Origin: Ectocarpus siliculosus
Lineage: Eukaryota; Sar; Phaeophyceae; Ectocarpales; Ectocarpaceae
Length of the DNA stretch: 64,000 nucleotides
NCBI GenBank assembly: GCA_000310025.1
Contig: FN649731.1
Coordinates: 721,836 to 785,835, forward strand
Direction: 5' to 3'
Positions 1 to 14,000 of this stretch are shown in pieces. The position numbers and the translations under genes were made by a program. Position 1 is the first letter of the stretch; each line of letters opens with the position of its first letter. Under the pieces are notes generated by a model. That model did not search any database and had not been told where the DNA came from. It saw only the letters and a list, made by a program, of their open reading frames with translations.

Positions 1-54
1 AAAATAAAAAAGCAACCCCCCCCCCCCCCCCCCCCCCCCCCGACCAACCCGCAC

Positions 55-3000
55 CTTGCTAGACGAGGCGAGCTGGTCCCACTCCGAGGCCCTGGTGAGG
101 GCGTCCATCCACCCTTTCCCGTCCACCTCGTCGGCCGCGTACAGGTTAAGCCCGCCGCCCCCGGTCTCGCCGCCGCCCAGCACCGTCACCCGGAAGTTGA
201 CCCCGGAGACCTTGGTGACCCCCTTCACCTCGTGGACGGTGACCGGCAGCTCCGTGACGACGTACATAGGGGTGTTGTCCCGGCCTTCCTTGGGCTTCAT
301 GTCGTACACCTCCAGGGAGGACCCCACCAGGCGGTACCACATCCGCTCCTTCATCACCTGGAGGAAGTACATGTACGTACATGCATGCACACGGAAGGCG
401 CCCGGGTCAGATAAATAGTTGGGTCGGTACGGATACAACATTTTGGAAGGTGGTCCTGAAAAGAGATCGGCACCGTTCTTAGCGTGAAGACGACGACAGT
501 TGGCTTTGTTTCCGTATTGATTCTGTGTTTATTACTGTTTTCGTCTATTCAAGGTATTCAAAGGATCTAACCAAGACTCAAGATTTTCAAAGCATACCAA
601 AACTCAAAGTGTCTACCTGATAATCGATCCCCTACCCCCTTTGCCAGGCCAGGCTCCAACCACCACCACCACCACCAACAAGTCAGCGTGCCGACCCCCC
701 CCCCCCCCCAACAAAGGTCTCCTTTACGTACCATGTGTTTTCTCAGGAGCTCCCCCTCGTAGTGGCGCACGTGTCCCTTGGGCACGAAAGGCTCTATCCC
801 CATGGTACCCCCCCACCTCGGACCGCCCCCCTCCGCCGCGCTCAATATACGTGCGACGCCCAGGCTGTTCATGAGCTGCTCGGCAAAGAAGGACTCCTGG
901 AAGCACAGGAAGGCAGGTTGGTGTGCACAAGGTGCATACAGAAGTAGGTGCAAAGTGGTTAAATAGGGATAGGGTAAAGTTAGGGTTGGTTTTGCAGAAA
1001 CAACCTGCATATGCATACGCGTGCAAAGAGTGCGTGGGTGAGTTTTGTTTGCAGATAAGTTGAGAGGTATATGTGCCAAGGTGCAGCATAACTTTGTAAC
1101 CTTGTGGGTTTCATTGCAAAACAGCAAGAGGAATATGCATAAAAGGTTCAAGGTGCAGAGATGTAGGCGCGAGAAACAATCATGAGAGGAAGGCAGCCAG
1201 CCAGCTTGCCCAAAAATGTGTCCCGTGAGGTGGAGTTTAAGCAAAAACAACGGCCAAAAATGGCCAAAAATGTACTATACCCCTACGTGTGATCGTCAAA
1301 AACAGAAGCAGAGAAAGAGAAAAAATGCATCCGCGGCGGCGGGGGGCAGGAGGGTTCCGCGTTTATCAAATTAACACAGGGACACACCTGGAAATGGACG
1401 ATGCGGGCGACAATGCCGTTCATCATCTTCTCGCGGTCCTCCCACGCCCGGGTCATCCGGTTGCAGCAGCTGCTCAGCTTCTTGTCGAACTCCACCGTCA
1501 CCTCGTTCAGCTTTTTCGTGTTCCTTTTCGGTCGATCGAATCCAATCCATTATCCCCATCCATCCATCCATCCATCCATCGAGAGAGAGGGTGGTGGTGA
1601 TGGTGTCGTCGTCGAGCAGCGAGACACACCCAGCCAGCCGCAGCAGCAAGCGGGTTCGGGGGGGTAGAGCGGGAGTGAGTGAGGACCAGCTTGCAGGAAA
1701 CGGAACATGTGCAACGCACGAGCGAAACTCGCTCGGTACCCAGATCTGGGCAGCATCCAATATACACCGGCGCAACTTTTGGTGCACACTTTTGCTTTTA
1801 CACACTTGTGCTTGGTGCAGACGCGCTGGCCGCGCGACACACAACGCTTGACCCAGCAACAGTAGCATACCTTTTCAGCTTCTCGGCGGCTTGTTTGGCG
1901 TCCCTGCTGTCTCCGCGCGTTGTCGCCCGGGCTTCTAGCGCTCTAGCCTGAGAATCATCAAAAAACAACAACCAACACGAAAAGCGTCGCAACACCCAAC
2001 AAAGGCGGTGGAACAAGGATTCAATACTTTCCTCCGACACTCGCGATCCGTGCATGCACACGCGTAGAGGGTCTCGAAACAGCGGTCTACATGTATTCTT
2101 GCGGACCACGACAGTACAGAGAAGTTAGTTCACCGGGGAAGACGGGGAGGAACACGGGTTGAGTGAGCCACGGAGAAAAAAGAAAATGGGGAAACGAAGG
2201 TTGGGGAGCGAGTGACAGTAACCATTTTTTTTTTTTTGCATGGACTTGATTTGATACAAGCTTACGGCGAGCAGTGGTCATGGTGGTCACTAGGGCACCA
2301 CCGCACAACGACGCACCTTTTGGGACAGGTCCTCGACCTTGAGACGGTAGTGGTCGTGCTGGACTCGTATCTCGTTGAAGTCCGTCACCAGGCCCTCGAT
2401 GCTCTCGAGCTGGGATGTCGACATGACAGACAGGCAGACAGACAGACAGGCAGGCAAGTCAGTTAGATAAGGGTCCAAGCGATCAAATATGCCACACGTT
2501 CTCCCTACAGACCGGGGGAACACGCGGCCGGCGGGAGCGAGGCAGGGTTATCTATCTCGCATCTTGATCTCTCCGACATACCCGGTGTTGGTTCCTCGGC
2601 ACACACGCGCGCAAAATCGGTACTCGTCCTTCTCCTCTCAACCATTGTAGTGATTACTTTTTCTCGCCGGGCAACATAATGGTAGAACGTCAAAACTACC
2701 GATGCCTCCCCCTCCGCCGCTGCCGGGTTAAAACGTTTCCACCCAAAAACGTTCCATGTCTTCCTACGATGCTTACTGTTTGTGTGTTGCTGCTGCGTGC
2801 GCGCATAGATACCTTGGTGGGTTCAAACCTAACCCCTAACCCGCTGCTCTTTCTCACGCCTGCTGCTGTCTGTAGCTGCCTGCAGCTTCCACTTGGTGTT
2901 TGCAAAGGGTGACCAGATCTTATCAAAACTCAAATCAACGCCTGTTGATGTCTATCGACAACTGCAGCTCGCACTTGCTGCCGGAAGGAAGGTGTACCAG

Positions 3001-5952
3001 TACTTGCTTGTCGCTACTCACGTCTCTGAGCCACTCTCCGATCGGCTCGACGACTCCCTTCACAAGCGCCTGCTGCAGCTGGCCGGCGTAGCCGCTGTGC
3101 CCCATGTCCTGGGCCTCCTTGAACGCCACCGCCGGCTTGAAACCCCGCTCGCGAACGAGGTAGATGTGAGAGGCGTCCTCCCCGACCCCTCTAGCGGCCT
3201 CCGTCATTCGAGCTAGCTGTTCGCAGAGAAGAGAGACAGAGAGAGAGAGAGCGAGAGAGAGAGCGGTTCAAGGGTAGGGGAAAAAATCGTAAGAATAGCT
3301 AAAATTAAATGCAACAAATTCAATACCAATTTATCCTATGCATATGCACGGAACCTGTTACCTGTGGATATATTTTGTAGGGATGGATTTTGTTGTGTTA
3401 AAAATGAAGAAAAAGAAAAAAGAAAGGAAAAAGAAAAAGAAAGGGGAGAGCGGAAAGAGGCAAAAAAGGAGAACAAAACACGGACACGGATGTTGTCGCA
3501 GAGTCTGTGGTCAAGTCAGTTCGCGCTACCTGCGCTGGGTGTTGTTTTCTGTTGCTGTGGTTTTTGTCTCCATGGCAGCAGCAGTGTGAAAGGTCCCGAC
3601 CTCAATCCAGCGTGTCGCCCCGTTTTCCGTACTCTTTTTTTTTTATGTTCTTAATTTGACACAACGAATCCATCTCTGTCTGAGAGTCTAAGATAGATTA
3701 GCAATGATTTTTTTTCTTCTTCTTAATATGACACAACGAATCCATCTCTATTATCATAGAAAAGAGGCAGAGACAGATTAGCAAATATTTTCTAGGCAAA
3801 ATGATTTGAACCACATATATCGTTCCAAACGAAACTGCTCAATGAAAAGTACTTCCACCCGCAAAAACTTCTTAACCCCAACAGCTATAGACGACAAGCT
3901 CATTTCCGGAAAAAATTCACAGGGCCAATCCAGGCAGACACGAGGCAAGGTTGTATAATACCGTAGGGCAAGAACTGCAAGTTCAGAAAAAACAACGATG
4001 GAACACAAATCTAGGGTGGGGAATGCATGTACATGTGTAACTCAACCTCCGCAAAATCGAGAACGCTGTCACGCCGAAAGCTCGCGTTGAGCACGTCATC
4101 ACCGATGAAATCATGTCGAACGAATGCGAACACTGTACCATGGTTTGTAGTGTTGCCAAGGTGTTGCTGATTTATTCTCGTTTGTAGATATGATGTTGGA
4201 GGTAATAACAAGTCTGGATGAGTTACATATTTCGCGACGATTTCATGATCAGCGTTGCGACCTACAGCAGTACATGCATGTTTCTCTATAGATCCCCTCA
4301 AAGCAACGCACAGCAGTGATATCCCCTGAACAGATGAAACAGACGATTGCTTGGAACTGCGTACTTCAACCGGTACTACTGCTGTACGTGATGATTGTGC
4401 GATTCTTCCTTTTTTCTTTGTTTCAACTCAAGCCAGCGGTTTAGGATGTCTCTCAAGCTCTCGACTGTCTCGAAGCTTTAGATATCTACGTACCAGAGGC
4501 GAAGCCGCTGTGAAACACCAAGATAGATTGACGCGCCGAAAAAAAAAAAGAAGCGACGTCGTCGACAATACAGCCAACGCGGGTCGAACGAGGCGGTACC
4601 ATGTGGGGCACATGAACGTCTTGAACACACGCTGTTGAACGGTAGATGAGGTCATGTTTTACTTTCTAAAATCTAAAAATATTTCTGGAGAGATTTTGAG
4701 AAAAAAGGAGAAGGAACGTTTGTCAAGAGGAGGGAGGAGGAGCTACCGCGTGGCGCCGAAAACAAAAAACGACATGTGTCAGACAGGTGGTTGACACTTC
4801 ACAACCCATAGAACGCCAATAGAGATGACGCACGGCTCGGCTGCCAAAACGGGAACCCCCACGAGAAACAAGGGAGGCATCAGGGTGAGAGGGGAGAGAG
4901 GGGCTGCACCACCTACAGCTTTAGTTGTCATTTTTTTTTTTTCCGTCGTGCTGAGCGAGCAACGGCTCAAGGAGCGAGAGACACCGACCGACGACTAAAC
5001 GTTCACGTGCGCGAGTGCCTTAGTGGCGAGGGTTAGGTGGCTGTCAGGCCTGCGAGCAGCCGTCGACGGCCGTGTCGTGAGTCTCCCCCGCCCGCGGCGA
5101 GCGGGGTGGAAACGAGTCTAAACAACCAACCCAACAGTCCCGGGGACCAAAGCAGACAGCAGCAAGCGGTTTCGGGTTGGAAAAGAAAAGGAAACCCCCC
5201 CCCAACGTAAACTAATGTTGCGCACCCTCACGTCACGCTCGCGCGTGACAATATGACCACCACCGCTGCTAGGCAAACGATGCGTGCCTCTGCACGGAGC
5301 GGCCAGCATCGCATGCTGCTGCGATCGGGGCGAACCGAGAGCAGCTATTGTATTGTTGTTGCGCAACAAGACACGAGAATCTCGACGTAACGGCCCACCC
5401 CCTCCGGACCCCAAAATATCGTTTCGAGAAATTGTCGTATGGCGAGACGCTTTTGCTCTCCTCGACTGGCGGACTACGGGTGGTTGCAAAGGGCAGACGC
5501 TAGAGGCAATGCTCTGCACTCCGGTCCGGCGGGGGTTGCACGGCGGAATAGTCAGAGGTTAGCAGGTGTCGGCAGCTATGTCTCGGGCTGGTGCCCCTAT
5601 CAGCAGCGGAAGCTGCATGTGGAGATGGAGGACTATTTTCAGGGCATGAAACAACAACAAAAAACGATCTCTACAACAACAAAAAAACTCGCGCTTGTTG
5701 TTGCATCATCAGCAGCAGCCCTGGGCGATGCGTTGCAACATGTACGCGACACTACTAGCTGTGAAACGGACGACCCACCTGCAGAGCGTAGGCCGACAGG
5801 GACTCTTGCATCTCCTCGACGTAGTGCGTGAGCCAGGTGTATTTCTCGTGGGCCTCGTCGAACATGGGGCAGAATCCCACCTTCCTCAAGCCCATCTTGA
5901 GGAGGAGGCGATGCCCGATCCGGGATCGCTTGGTCGCCGTGCCGGCGGACAT
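55..5952 (-). CDS. BAR-PH domain protein, multi-exon, 3' part beyond the left edge
   Basis: Minus-strand exons read as 5952-5779, 3216-3022, 2409-2317, 1947-1871, 1523-1388, 896-732 and 357-55. All junctions have AG acceptors and GT donors, and the phases agree, giving about 381 residues. Residues about 15-270 are charged, helical and heptad-like, with the layout of a BAR domain: an early KVGFCPMFDEAHEKY stretch, then GVVEPIGEWL, then FNEIRVQHDHYRLKVEDL, then an ESFFAEQL helix. The last visible exon (residues about 281-381) is a PH domain: it opens MKERMWYRLVGSSLEVYDMK and ends with a WMDALTRASEWDQL helix. BAR domains bend membranes as dimers and PH domains bind phosphoinositides, so a role in endocytosis or small-GTPase control is likely. 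ACAP, APPL and GRAF share this order and carry ArfGAP, PTB or RhoGAP domains next; that part lies off the window. The start is the ATG at 5952. The acceptor of the fifth exon (before 1523) lacks a good pyrimidine tract. Confidence 0.8.
3647..3790. repeat. Two-copy tandem duplication in an intron
   Basis: Two diverged copies of about 70 bp, at about 3647-3715 and 3719-3790. They share the string gacacaacgaatccatctct and a following gattagcaa. They lie in the first intron (3217-5778) of the BAR-PH gene. No coding meaning is visible. Confidence 0.75.
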
Positions 5953-8081
5953 CTGTAGGGGACCTCTTTGCTCCACGTCTCTCCGGTTCCTCTTTCTGTT
6001 GCCCTTCTCTCGTTTCTTCCTTGGGATTCCTTGGGAGAGAAGAGACTTCTGTGCCCCAGATGATGTTGTGGAAAAAATGTGTGTGAGAGTGTGTGTGCTC
6101 CAGGTTGGTGCGCGGGCTAGACAAAGCGCGGGGGGCACGCGAAATGTAGTGACTAGTAGTGACACGCCTATCATTTTGCGGCTGGATTGGGGCCGCTGGA
6201 ATGGGATCGGATCGTCCAAATCAAACACATTTTGTCTAAGAACAAAGGGCGGCATGCAGCAGCTTGAGCAGCAGCTGAATCGGCGAAGGCATAGAGATGC
6301 AGGTGAGAATGACTTGGAGGGCCTGTCGATTGCGCTGGACCTTCTTATGAGGAGGCTGTAGTCGCCTCCGGCGCACGTGTATGTACGCCGGATGTACCAT
6401 TTGCTCTCGGGGTAAAAAAATTCTACAATGTAGATGATCGCGGGTACTACTGCAACTACCCGCCGACAGCGGACTTCCTTGACAGATGTCACATGCAACA
6501 GGTGCAATTGGTGTGCGAGCACAGCAAGACATGGGGGACATTGCCTTTGATAGGCTGTTGTTGAACACAACGAACGGTGTGGCATGTGGCGTACATCACA
6601 CCGCCGGCGGACACACCCAACACATACTCCCAAGTTGAAAAAGTCAACCTTGGCTCCTCCCGATCTGCTATCCCTCTCACCCAACCCGCACGTGGGAGAA
6701 CGATGCGATTATGTATTGTCTTGCGCGTGCAACAACACCCGTGGCTTCTTGTGGGCCTAGCGCCCAGCCTCATGTCGTCAAATCTACGCTTCGCACTTAC
6801 ACACGCTCCTTCCCCATCACCTTGTCTACTATAGTTTTTGTTTATAATTTTGCAGTCGGTTGGGGCACATGCTTCCAGGCGCAGGAAGTTTGAAAATGCT
6901 TCGCGCTGCCGAAACACGTGTCACACTCCGACGTCATGCCAACCATGCAAAACGTCCATGTTCCGAAGAAGCGCAGGTCAAGGCACCATTGCATACTATA
7001 ATACGTCTTCGTCAAAAGTCATTGCTCACTGACGAAAAAAGAGTCAGTACACACACCACACCGATGAAAAACCAACGTCATTGAAGTTCAACATGCTCCC
7101 CTGTGCAATGAAGAAACGCGAGTACATAATTCCAAGATGTTTCGTTCCAGCCCGAAAAGTCGCTGCAGCGCACAATCCCACATGTCCCATCTTCTGCTGG
7201 CGTCACTGAACCTTCACACAGCAAGGACTTCAACACACACTCTTCACAGTAAGCCCATCATGATAGCGCACCCTTGATGGGAACATCCGCAACGTTTTGA
7301 ATACTATCTGTCACAAGAGAACCCCTGCTCAGTTCCGAGGCGTCGGTAACAGCACAAGTTCGACATTACGGTGCAGTATTCCTGCTGCTGTGCCTGAGAA
7401 TGCGACAGGGATCTCAAAACGTGGCGGCTGCAACCTCATTAACGTGGGGTTGTCAGGAGGGGGGGGTTCTCGGTTCGTTTGGTACAGGCGGTCATTTCAT
7501 CATCTCGACGCTCACGTTCACCGAGAAAAAACAACGCCGATAACACGGTACGCAGACAGCAGTGTTGGTACATGGAGGTACTGTAGACACGGGTCGTGGA
7601 CATGCCCCAGGTTTCCAGCCCTCGGCCTGCGACACACGTCCGCCTTGGGTATCATTTGTCATCCCCGTGACGTGTCTCTACGGGTGGATGTGTTTGTTCT
7701 ATCTGTGCGAGGACACGTATGACATCCGGGACGCAGGCGTCTCACCCCCGCCTCATGTAGATCTTTTGGTAGATACACCGTGTCGACGTCATTTGGTAGA
7801 TACACCGTTGGGGATGGAGCGAGGATACCCCGCCGACGAACGGCACACGTTTTTGTTTCTTTGCTTCCGGTGCAGTGGCCCTCCTGGTCCTGGTGCTGGG
7901 CATCGGTGCTTGCAAGGTTGCGACGACACCGTCTGTGGGCACACCAACCATTCTGTGTGTGTTCCTGACCCCCCTATCGTTGCCCTTGTATTTCCCTGCC
8001 CTGCTGGCGTCTTGTCGCGGTACATGTCTGCGTGCCGCGAAAAAAGGCGGCAACACTAGCCCGAGCCGAACCCCGCCTGGA
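5953..8081. other. Intergenic region between divergent genes
   Basis: This 2.1 kb lies between the minus-strand BAR-PH start and the plus-strand repeat-protein start, so it should hold both promoters. I saw no coding pattern on either strand. The only structure noticed is a short direct repeat, ttggtagatacaccg, at about 7767 and 7795. The frame of the repeat-protein gene stays open upstream of its chosen ATG, back to about 7875. Confidence 0.5.
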
Positions 8082-11000
8082 ATGAGACACCGAAGTGTCA
8101 ACGTCGTGCCGGCGTTGCCAGCCTCGCCGCCGCCATCGAGAGGAGCGGCGGCGGTGGGGGCGGCGGCATCTCCCGCAACGGCGGCCGATCCCGAGCCTTC
8201 CGTGTTGGCTCCTGGCTCTCCTGCTACAACCGCTGCCGCTGCCGCCGCCGCCGCCGGCACGGGCCCGTCCCTTTTGGACGTGAGCTTCCTGGTCGCGTCG
8301 GGCGGGTGGTTGGACCTCGCCAGCGGCAAACACCTGCAGGAGGCCTCGGGCACGCTGTGCCGGGACTGCAGGGAGTACGTCGGCAGCCACCTGCGGGTGG
8401 ACTACTCGACACCGCGGGCACTGTGGCCGCTCAGGACGGTCGGTGTCGTCCTCTTCGGCAAGGGCCCCGGTGGCGGCGGGAGGGTGCACGGCATCGGGAA
8501 CAGCGCCGCCGCCGCGAGCGGCGGGGTCGGAGTCAGGCGGCTAGCGGGTGGGTTTATCGGGAAGGAGAACGCGGGCGGCACAGGCTACCGGACCGGCGCC
8601 AGCAGCAGCGCGAGCGGCGGAAAAGGAGGGCTGCTGTCATCGCGGTTGCAGCAGCAGTACGGCTGGAAGGGGCGGTCGATCCCTCCCCTCCGCGTGACGA
8701 CGATGACTTGGGAGAGGCCGCTGAGCGACCTGGCCCACGGGCGCGCGCTCCCCCCGGGGCTCCACAGCCTGCACTTCGCGTGCAGCTTCCGCTACTTCGA
8801 CGTCGGCTGGGTCTCGTTCCCCACGAGCCTGCTGAGCTTGTCCTTCGGACAGAACTTCGACCAGGTATGTATACGGTCAGCCACATAGCTAGCTATGTAC
8901 CGTAGGGTCCCACAGGATACCACTCCCCTTGGACCCATCGTTCAAAGATTGATTCCTGTGCAGCGAAAGCCGTACCGGGGTCGAAAATGGCGGCGACGTT
9001 GGAAACGCCTCTCTCGTCGAGATCTTTCCGAAACGTTTATTGTAGTTTCATGTATACATCATCTTTGTCGTGGAGTAATCGAGCTTCCGCCCAGGGGGTG
9101 TGGTATCTTGCGCAACCTACGGCAGACGAGTCTGACAACCCCCCGACACTGATGTTGGTGGGTGGGTTTCCCCACTGCTGTGCGGCGGTTCAGTCGGTCG
9201 TCGTCGAAACGCTCTGCCGTACCCAGCTATTTTATTTTGCGGAGCGAGATGCAGCGCGGGCTTGAGGGGCGCAGCATACTAGAACAGGGTGTAGGGATGC
9301 GGCCGACATCAGTATGTCGCGCTTCGATGGCACGGTTTTGATTTGTCATGCTAGAGACCTCGCATGCCTCGGGCACACAACCCTCTTGACCCGTTTGCGA
9401 CCCAACAAGCTCAGGCAATACCGCGACTTCAGGCTCTGTACTTCGTGCATCAGCTGGGTGTACGAAATGTATGTTCATGTACCATTTCGCCTGTTTTAGT
9501 GCCTCGGGACATATTTCGCCGGCGGAAGTCAATCTTTTCTCACGGTTCTTTCTCATGGGCACGCACGAGGGTCGTCGGTACATTACCGCGCACGCCCGAG
9601 GACCGCAACCCACCCTTGGCGCGTGTACTTGATGCCCAAAGTTAAAGAAAAACTGGCTCTATACCCCGGGGACGTGTTCCGCGGGAAGAAAGCCTTCCCA
9701 AGAAGTACAAAAACGTTTTCTGCTTTCGAAAAAACAGAAGAATTAGAGCACACAAGTCCCACAGAACATGGGCAGCACCACGGTACTACCGTAATACACA
9801 AGAGCAAGTGATCAACGCAACGCAGCGGATTGCAGCAGCAGCAGTAGGACCTGCATCAAAGACGCCGCTAAAACACACACGAATTAACGTACCCGCGAAC
9901 AGCGGTCCAAGCAGCAGGAGGAGGACCTGCAGCAAAGATGCCACTAAGGCACACACAACTAACGTACACGCGAACAGCAACACCGTATGACTATACAAGA
10001 GCGAGTGGTCTTACGCAGCGGATTTAAGCAGCAGCAGGACCTGCAACAAAGACGCCGCTAAAGCGCACACACCCTCACATACACGCGAACAGCAGTCGCA
10101 TCAGCAGCAGGACGACAGCAGGAGGACTTGCAAGAAAGACGCCGCTGCAGCACACACGAACTCACGTACAGGCGAACAGCAGTCTGTGAGAAACAAAAAA
10201 TACACCGCCCATGGAGCAAGTTCCACGCAAATTCTGCACGTTTGTATTGTTTTCCTTAAAGAGCGCTTTAAGTCCTGGAATTTCGTTGAATCTTTACGCT
10301 CTAGAGAAATAGATCGTGACACCATTTGTTAAATGCCGAGGATCTACTGCCGTGTCTTTGCAGGCAGGAGGTTGGTCCCCATTTATCCGATCACCGATGA
10401 TGCAATCAGCGGTGGTAGTAATAGCAGTCAGTCAGGAATACAGGAAGGCATCACAACATACATATCGATGTGTGTACTACGTTCAAAACAGTGGAGTTCC
10501 GCTCGAGTTATTGGTTGTGTGAACAGTTCGCCCTTCATCACGAATATTCATTTCGGAGTGAATCTTTCCAGATTGTTGGTGAACCTTTCGCCCTTCCTTG
10601 AGGTTGAATCTTTGAAGCTCACACAAAATGAGGAATACGTTGTTTGTGAATAATGCCGCTCCCATACATGTGTAGCTGAAATGAAGTGCTAATGCAGCCA
10701 GTCCCGGGTAACAGAATAGTAGGTAGCTGCTCAGAAGAGTGCGCCGATGGGTATGCGTACACACGTTATAAAGAATGAAGCTACTGGATCATGGAAAGAA
10801 ACAAAAAAAAATCAACATCGTCTATTAGATTGCTCCGAGTAATATTCCTGATTGGTTTATTGAGTGGTGAACCTTTCGCCCTTGCGTTGGATCTTCACAG
10901 GTCACGCATAATATAAAATATGTTTTCGGTTATACGGTTTCTATGTACATAGATAGATACTTCAGAGTAGATCAAATGAACTTCTTGATGCAGTCAGCCT

Positions 11001-14000
11001 CAGGTAACAGAAGGGGTATGCGTATAGGTACCTATTGTGAAGACTCCGCTGATGGGTATACGTACGTTCTAAACCCACCCATGAGCTGGACTGGATCATC
11101 TGAAAAAAATTGTCCAAAATCACAGCACGACCGTTCCTCCTCTTAGATTCCTCGGAAAAAAAATTCAGATTGAATCTTTCTTCATCAACGATCCTTTTCT
11201 GAATGGGTATAGGTACATTAATCTATATCCAAAATCACATTTATTTGAGCTTTAGTCCTATTATTGGAATTCGTTTAATCTTTAACTCTGTTCGTTTGCG
11301 TGTGCAAACTAATGATTGAATCGCTATTGCCGATTAGCCGCCAGGGCCGCGGCTGAAATGAAGGGCTAATGCAGCCAGTCTTGGGTAACAGAAGGGGTAT
11401 AGTAGGTAGCTGCTCAGAAGAGTGCGCAACGTCCACCAGTGTTCGACATTCAACTACCTGGTCACGGTTGCACCAACGACAGCCACAACAACAATAACCA
11501 AGGCGACCGTGATGACCAAAACAACGGCAACAACATCGGAAATGACAACGAACGGCAATAACCCTTCCAGTGGCTCTGACAGCAACGGGTCCTGGCATAT
11601 TGTCGACGAAATTGGTGATGGTGCATGCCTACCGCGATGTATCGCCCGTCGTGTCTTCCATGATCCTAGCATGCACTCTTCGGTCCGAGGGCAACTCATC
11701 GACCACATAACGAACAACCTTCATATCCCCATCCCAGGCTCAGGTCAAAATACCTTCTTCCAGAGCATCGCAGCGGGGATATATTCAGAACACGTTCAAA
11801 TAGCCGGTCATCCTCAGCAAACCTATCAAAGTGTCGCACACTACCTTCAACTCATGGCAAACCCAAGCACCTACTGAACGGGAATAGAGATTGTAGCTGC
11901 CCAACAGCAGTTGTACAACATTAACATCAAAACTACACTCGTTGGTCAACCGTACCCGCCTCCACCGTCCGATGATACGTGCGATTTATTATACGGCCAC
12001 CAGCACTACCGCACGCTACGATACAACCCCTAAATTCATTTCCATTTCCTCTTGCTTCGCCCCCGGGAGGCCATTGCACCTGCATCCCGAAGGGGAGCCT
12101 TGTACATATATTATATATATATATATATATGTAGCGGTTGCGACGCCGGCGTTACCGAATTTCAAGCAGAGTCAATTGCTCCAAAATAGTCGCACACAGC
12201 GGTGTTGGGCCGGAGCTCACTGCAAGTGTAGCAGATTTTTGTTTGCTGGGGTGGTCCTATCGGTGACCCTATCAGCGAAACGTATGAGCACGATCTGTAC
12301 GCAGCCTCATTTTGTACACCACCAGTCAGCATCGAACGCGGTAGTTGGTGATGAAGGAAGGACATCGGTATTCAGCGGGTAGTAAAACAAGGGTCAAAAC
12401 CAGGGTCGCCGGGAGGCATGTGGATGGCCCGCCTTAAACAAAGCAGAAGAAAGCATGCGGACGAACGCGTGAGCCTAGAACCTGCTCAAAAAGCATTTCA
12501 ACGGCAGGCACCCAGCCGTGCCAGGCGAAGGGCGGGTGTTCGTACGGCAGTGAATGGACAGGGGTTCAGTCGCGTAGCGTCACGCTTGTTTTGAAGCTCC
12601 TGCCTCTTTGTCATGCCTTTCCCGCCCCTTTCTCCCGGCCCTTTGGAACGCCAGGGCATCGACAGCATTGCGTGGCCGCCCTCCCTGCAGAGGCTGACGT
12701 TTGGATGGGAGTTCAACCAGGTGTATTTTATGATTGGGGTGATGTGACGTGTTCGCGGAGTAGGCTTTTCGTCCTCAATCGTGAGCGCAAACTTGGAAGG
12801 CGTTGGTTCAGGAGTCGGTGGTATGAAACAGCACAAAAGCGGGTGCGCTTTTTGCTCTGCTGGTGCCGGTGCTGTCTCTATATCCCGTTAGGGCTACATG
12901 TTGCGCTCTTGCTTCTCCCGTGCGGTTGCTCGTCGTTCGGTCTTGTGGAAGGGTTTTTTTCCCATCTGCGAAGACCGACGGACTCGAGTGGAGACCCTCC
13001 TCCCGTGCACCAACATTGCGGTCGGTTACTATGATAGTTCGACGCCGCTTTGTCGAGGACGTTGGTCAGGTTTTGGCGTAATGAACCATGTTGTTCGGTT
13101 GTGCCTTCTGGTACGGTTTTTTCCCGTCTACGAGGACCGACATGTAGCGGGACGACACGAGTTGGAGACCCTCCTCCCTGCACCAAACTTGTAGTTCGTT
13201 GAGCGTCACCACCACTTCTATCAAGGGCGTTCGCGGATGGTCCCTCAGTCTCTCGCGTCTCGAAGCAGGATGAAAGGATGACGTGCCGTTTCGGGTGGAT
13301 CTGCGCGCTTTAGTCTCGCCGCGTTCGCTTTGTCCGTCAAACAACTGCTGCTGTTTCGGTTGTGTTGTGGGGAGATTGTGTGCACAAGGACGGCGTTGAT
13401 AGTGCCTCGTGTATAAGCGTCCCACGTTTGCATGCCTGTCTGCTGGCTGTCTGGCCCGAAGTCATCCAACCTCAGGTTTATTTTCGTTTTTCCTGGTTTC
13501 TCGTCTGTCCGATACTCTCCATCTGCCTCCCGTGCCTCCCGCGCCTTTCAAAACCAACACAGCCACTAGACGGCGTGCAGCTACCCCCCTCCCTCAAGAA
13601 GATCACGTTCGGACAGTCCTTCGACCAGCCGATCGACCTGGTTTCTTGGCCGCTGGGGCTGGAAGACCTGACCTTTGGAGGCCGCTTCCACCAGCCCATC
13701 CACCGCGTGTCGTTCCCCCCCGGGCTGCGGAGGCTCACCTTCGGGTGGCGCTTCAACCACCCAATCGCCGACGTGCTGTGGCCTTCTTCTCTGCAGAGGC
13801 TCATGTTCGGGAGCCTGTTCAACCAGGTGCGGTTGTGCTTTTTGAGAGGGAATTCGGTGGTCCTCTCGTACTGATCACGTGCTTCCAAGATTGAAACATT
13901 CGAGGCCGCCTTGCCTTTTGCCCCCCTTCCGGTAGGCTGGGGCCCTTTGTACCTCCTACAGGTCAGTTCTCTGTCTGAGATGTACCTCCATATCCGCATG

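Noticed and set aside
2826-2842. Interstitial telomere-like cctaacccctaaccc
   Set aside because: Less than three imperfect units; could be chance.
5755-6684. 309-codon minus-strand reading frame
   Set aside because: Only the last part, 5952-5779, is coding (first exon of the BAR-PH gene). The rest is upstream sequence that happens to lack stops.
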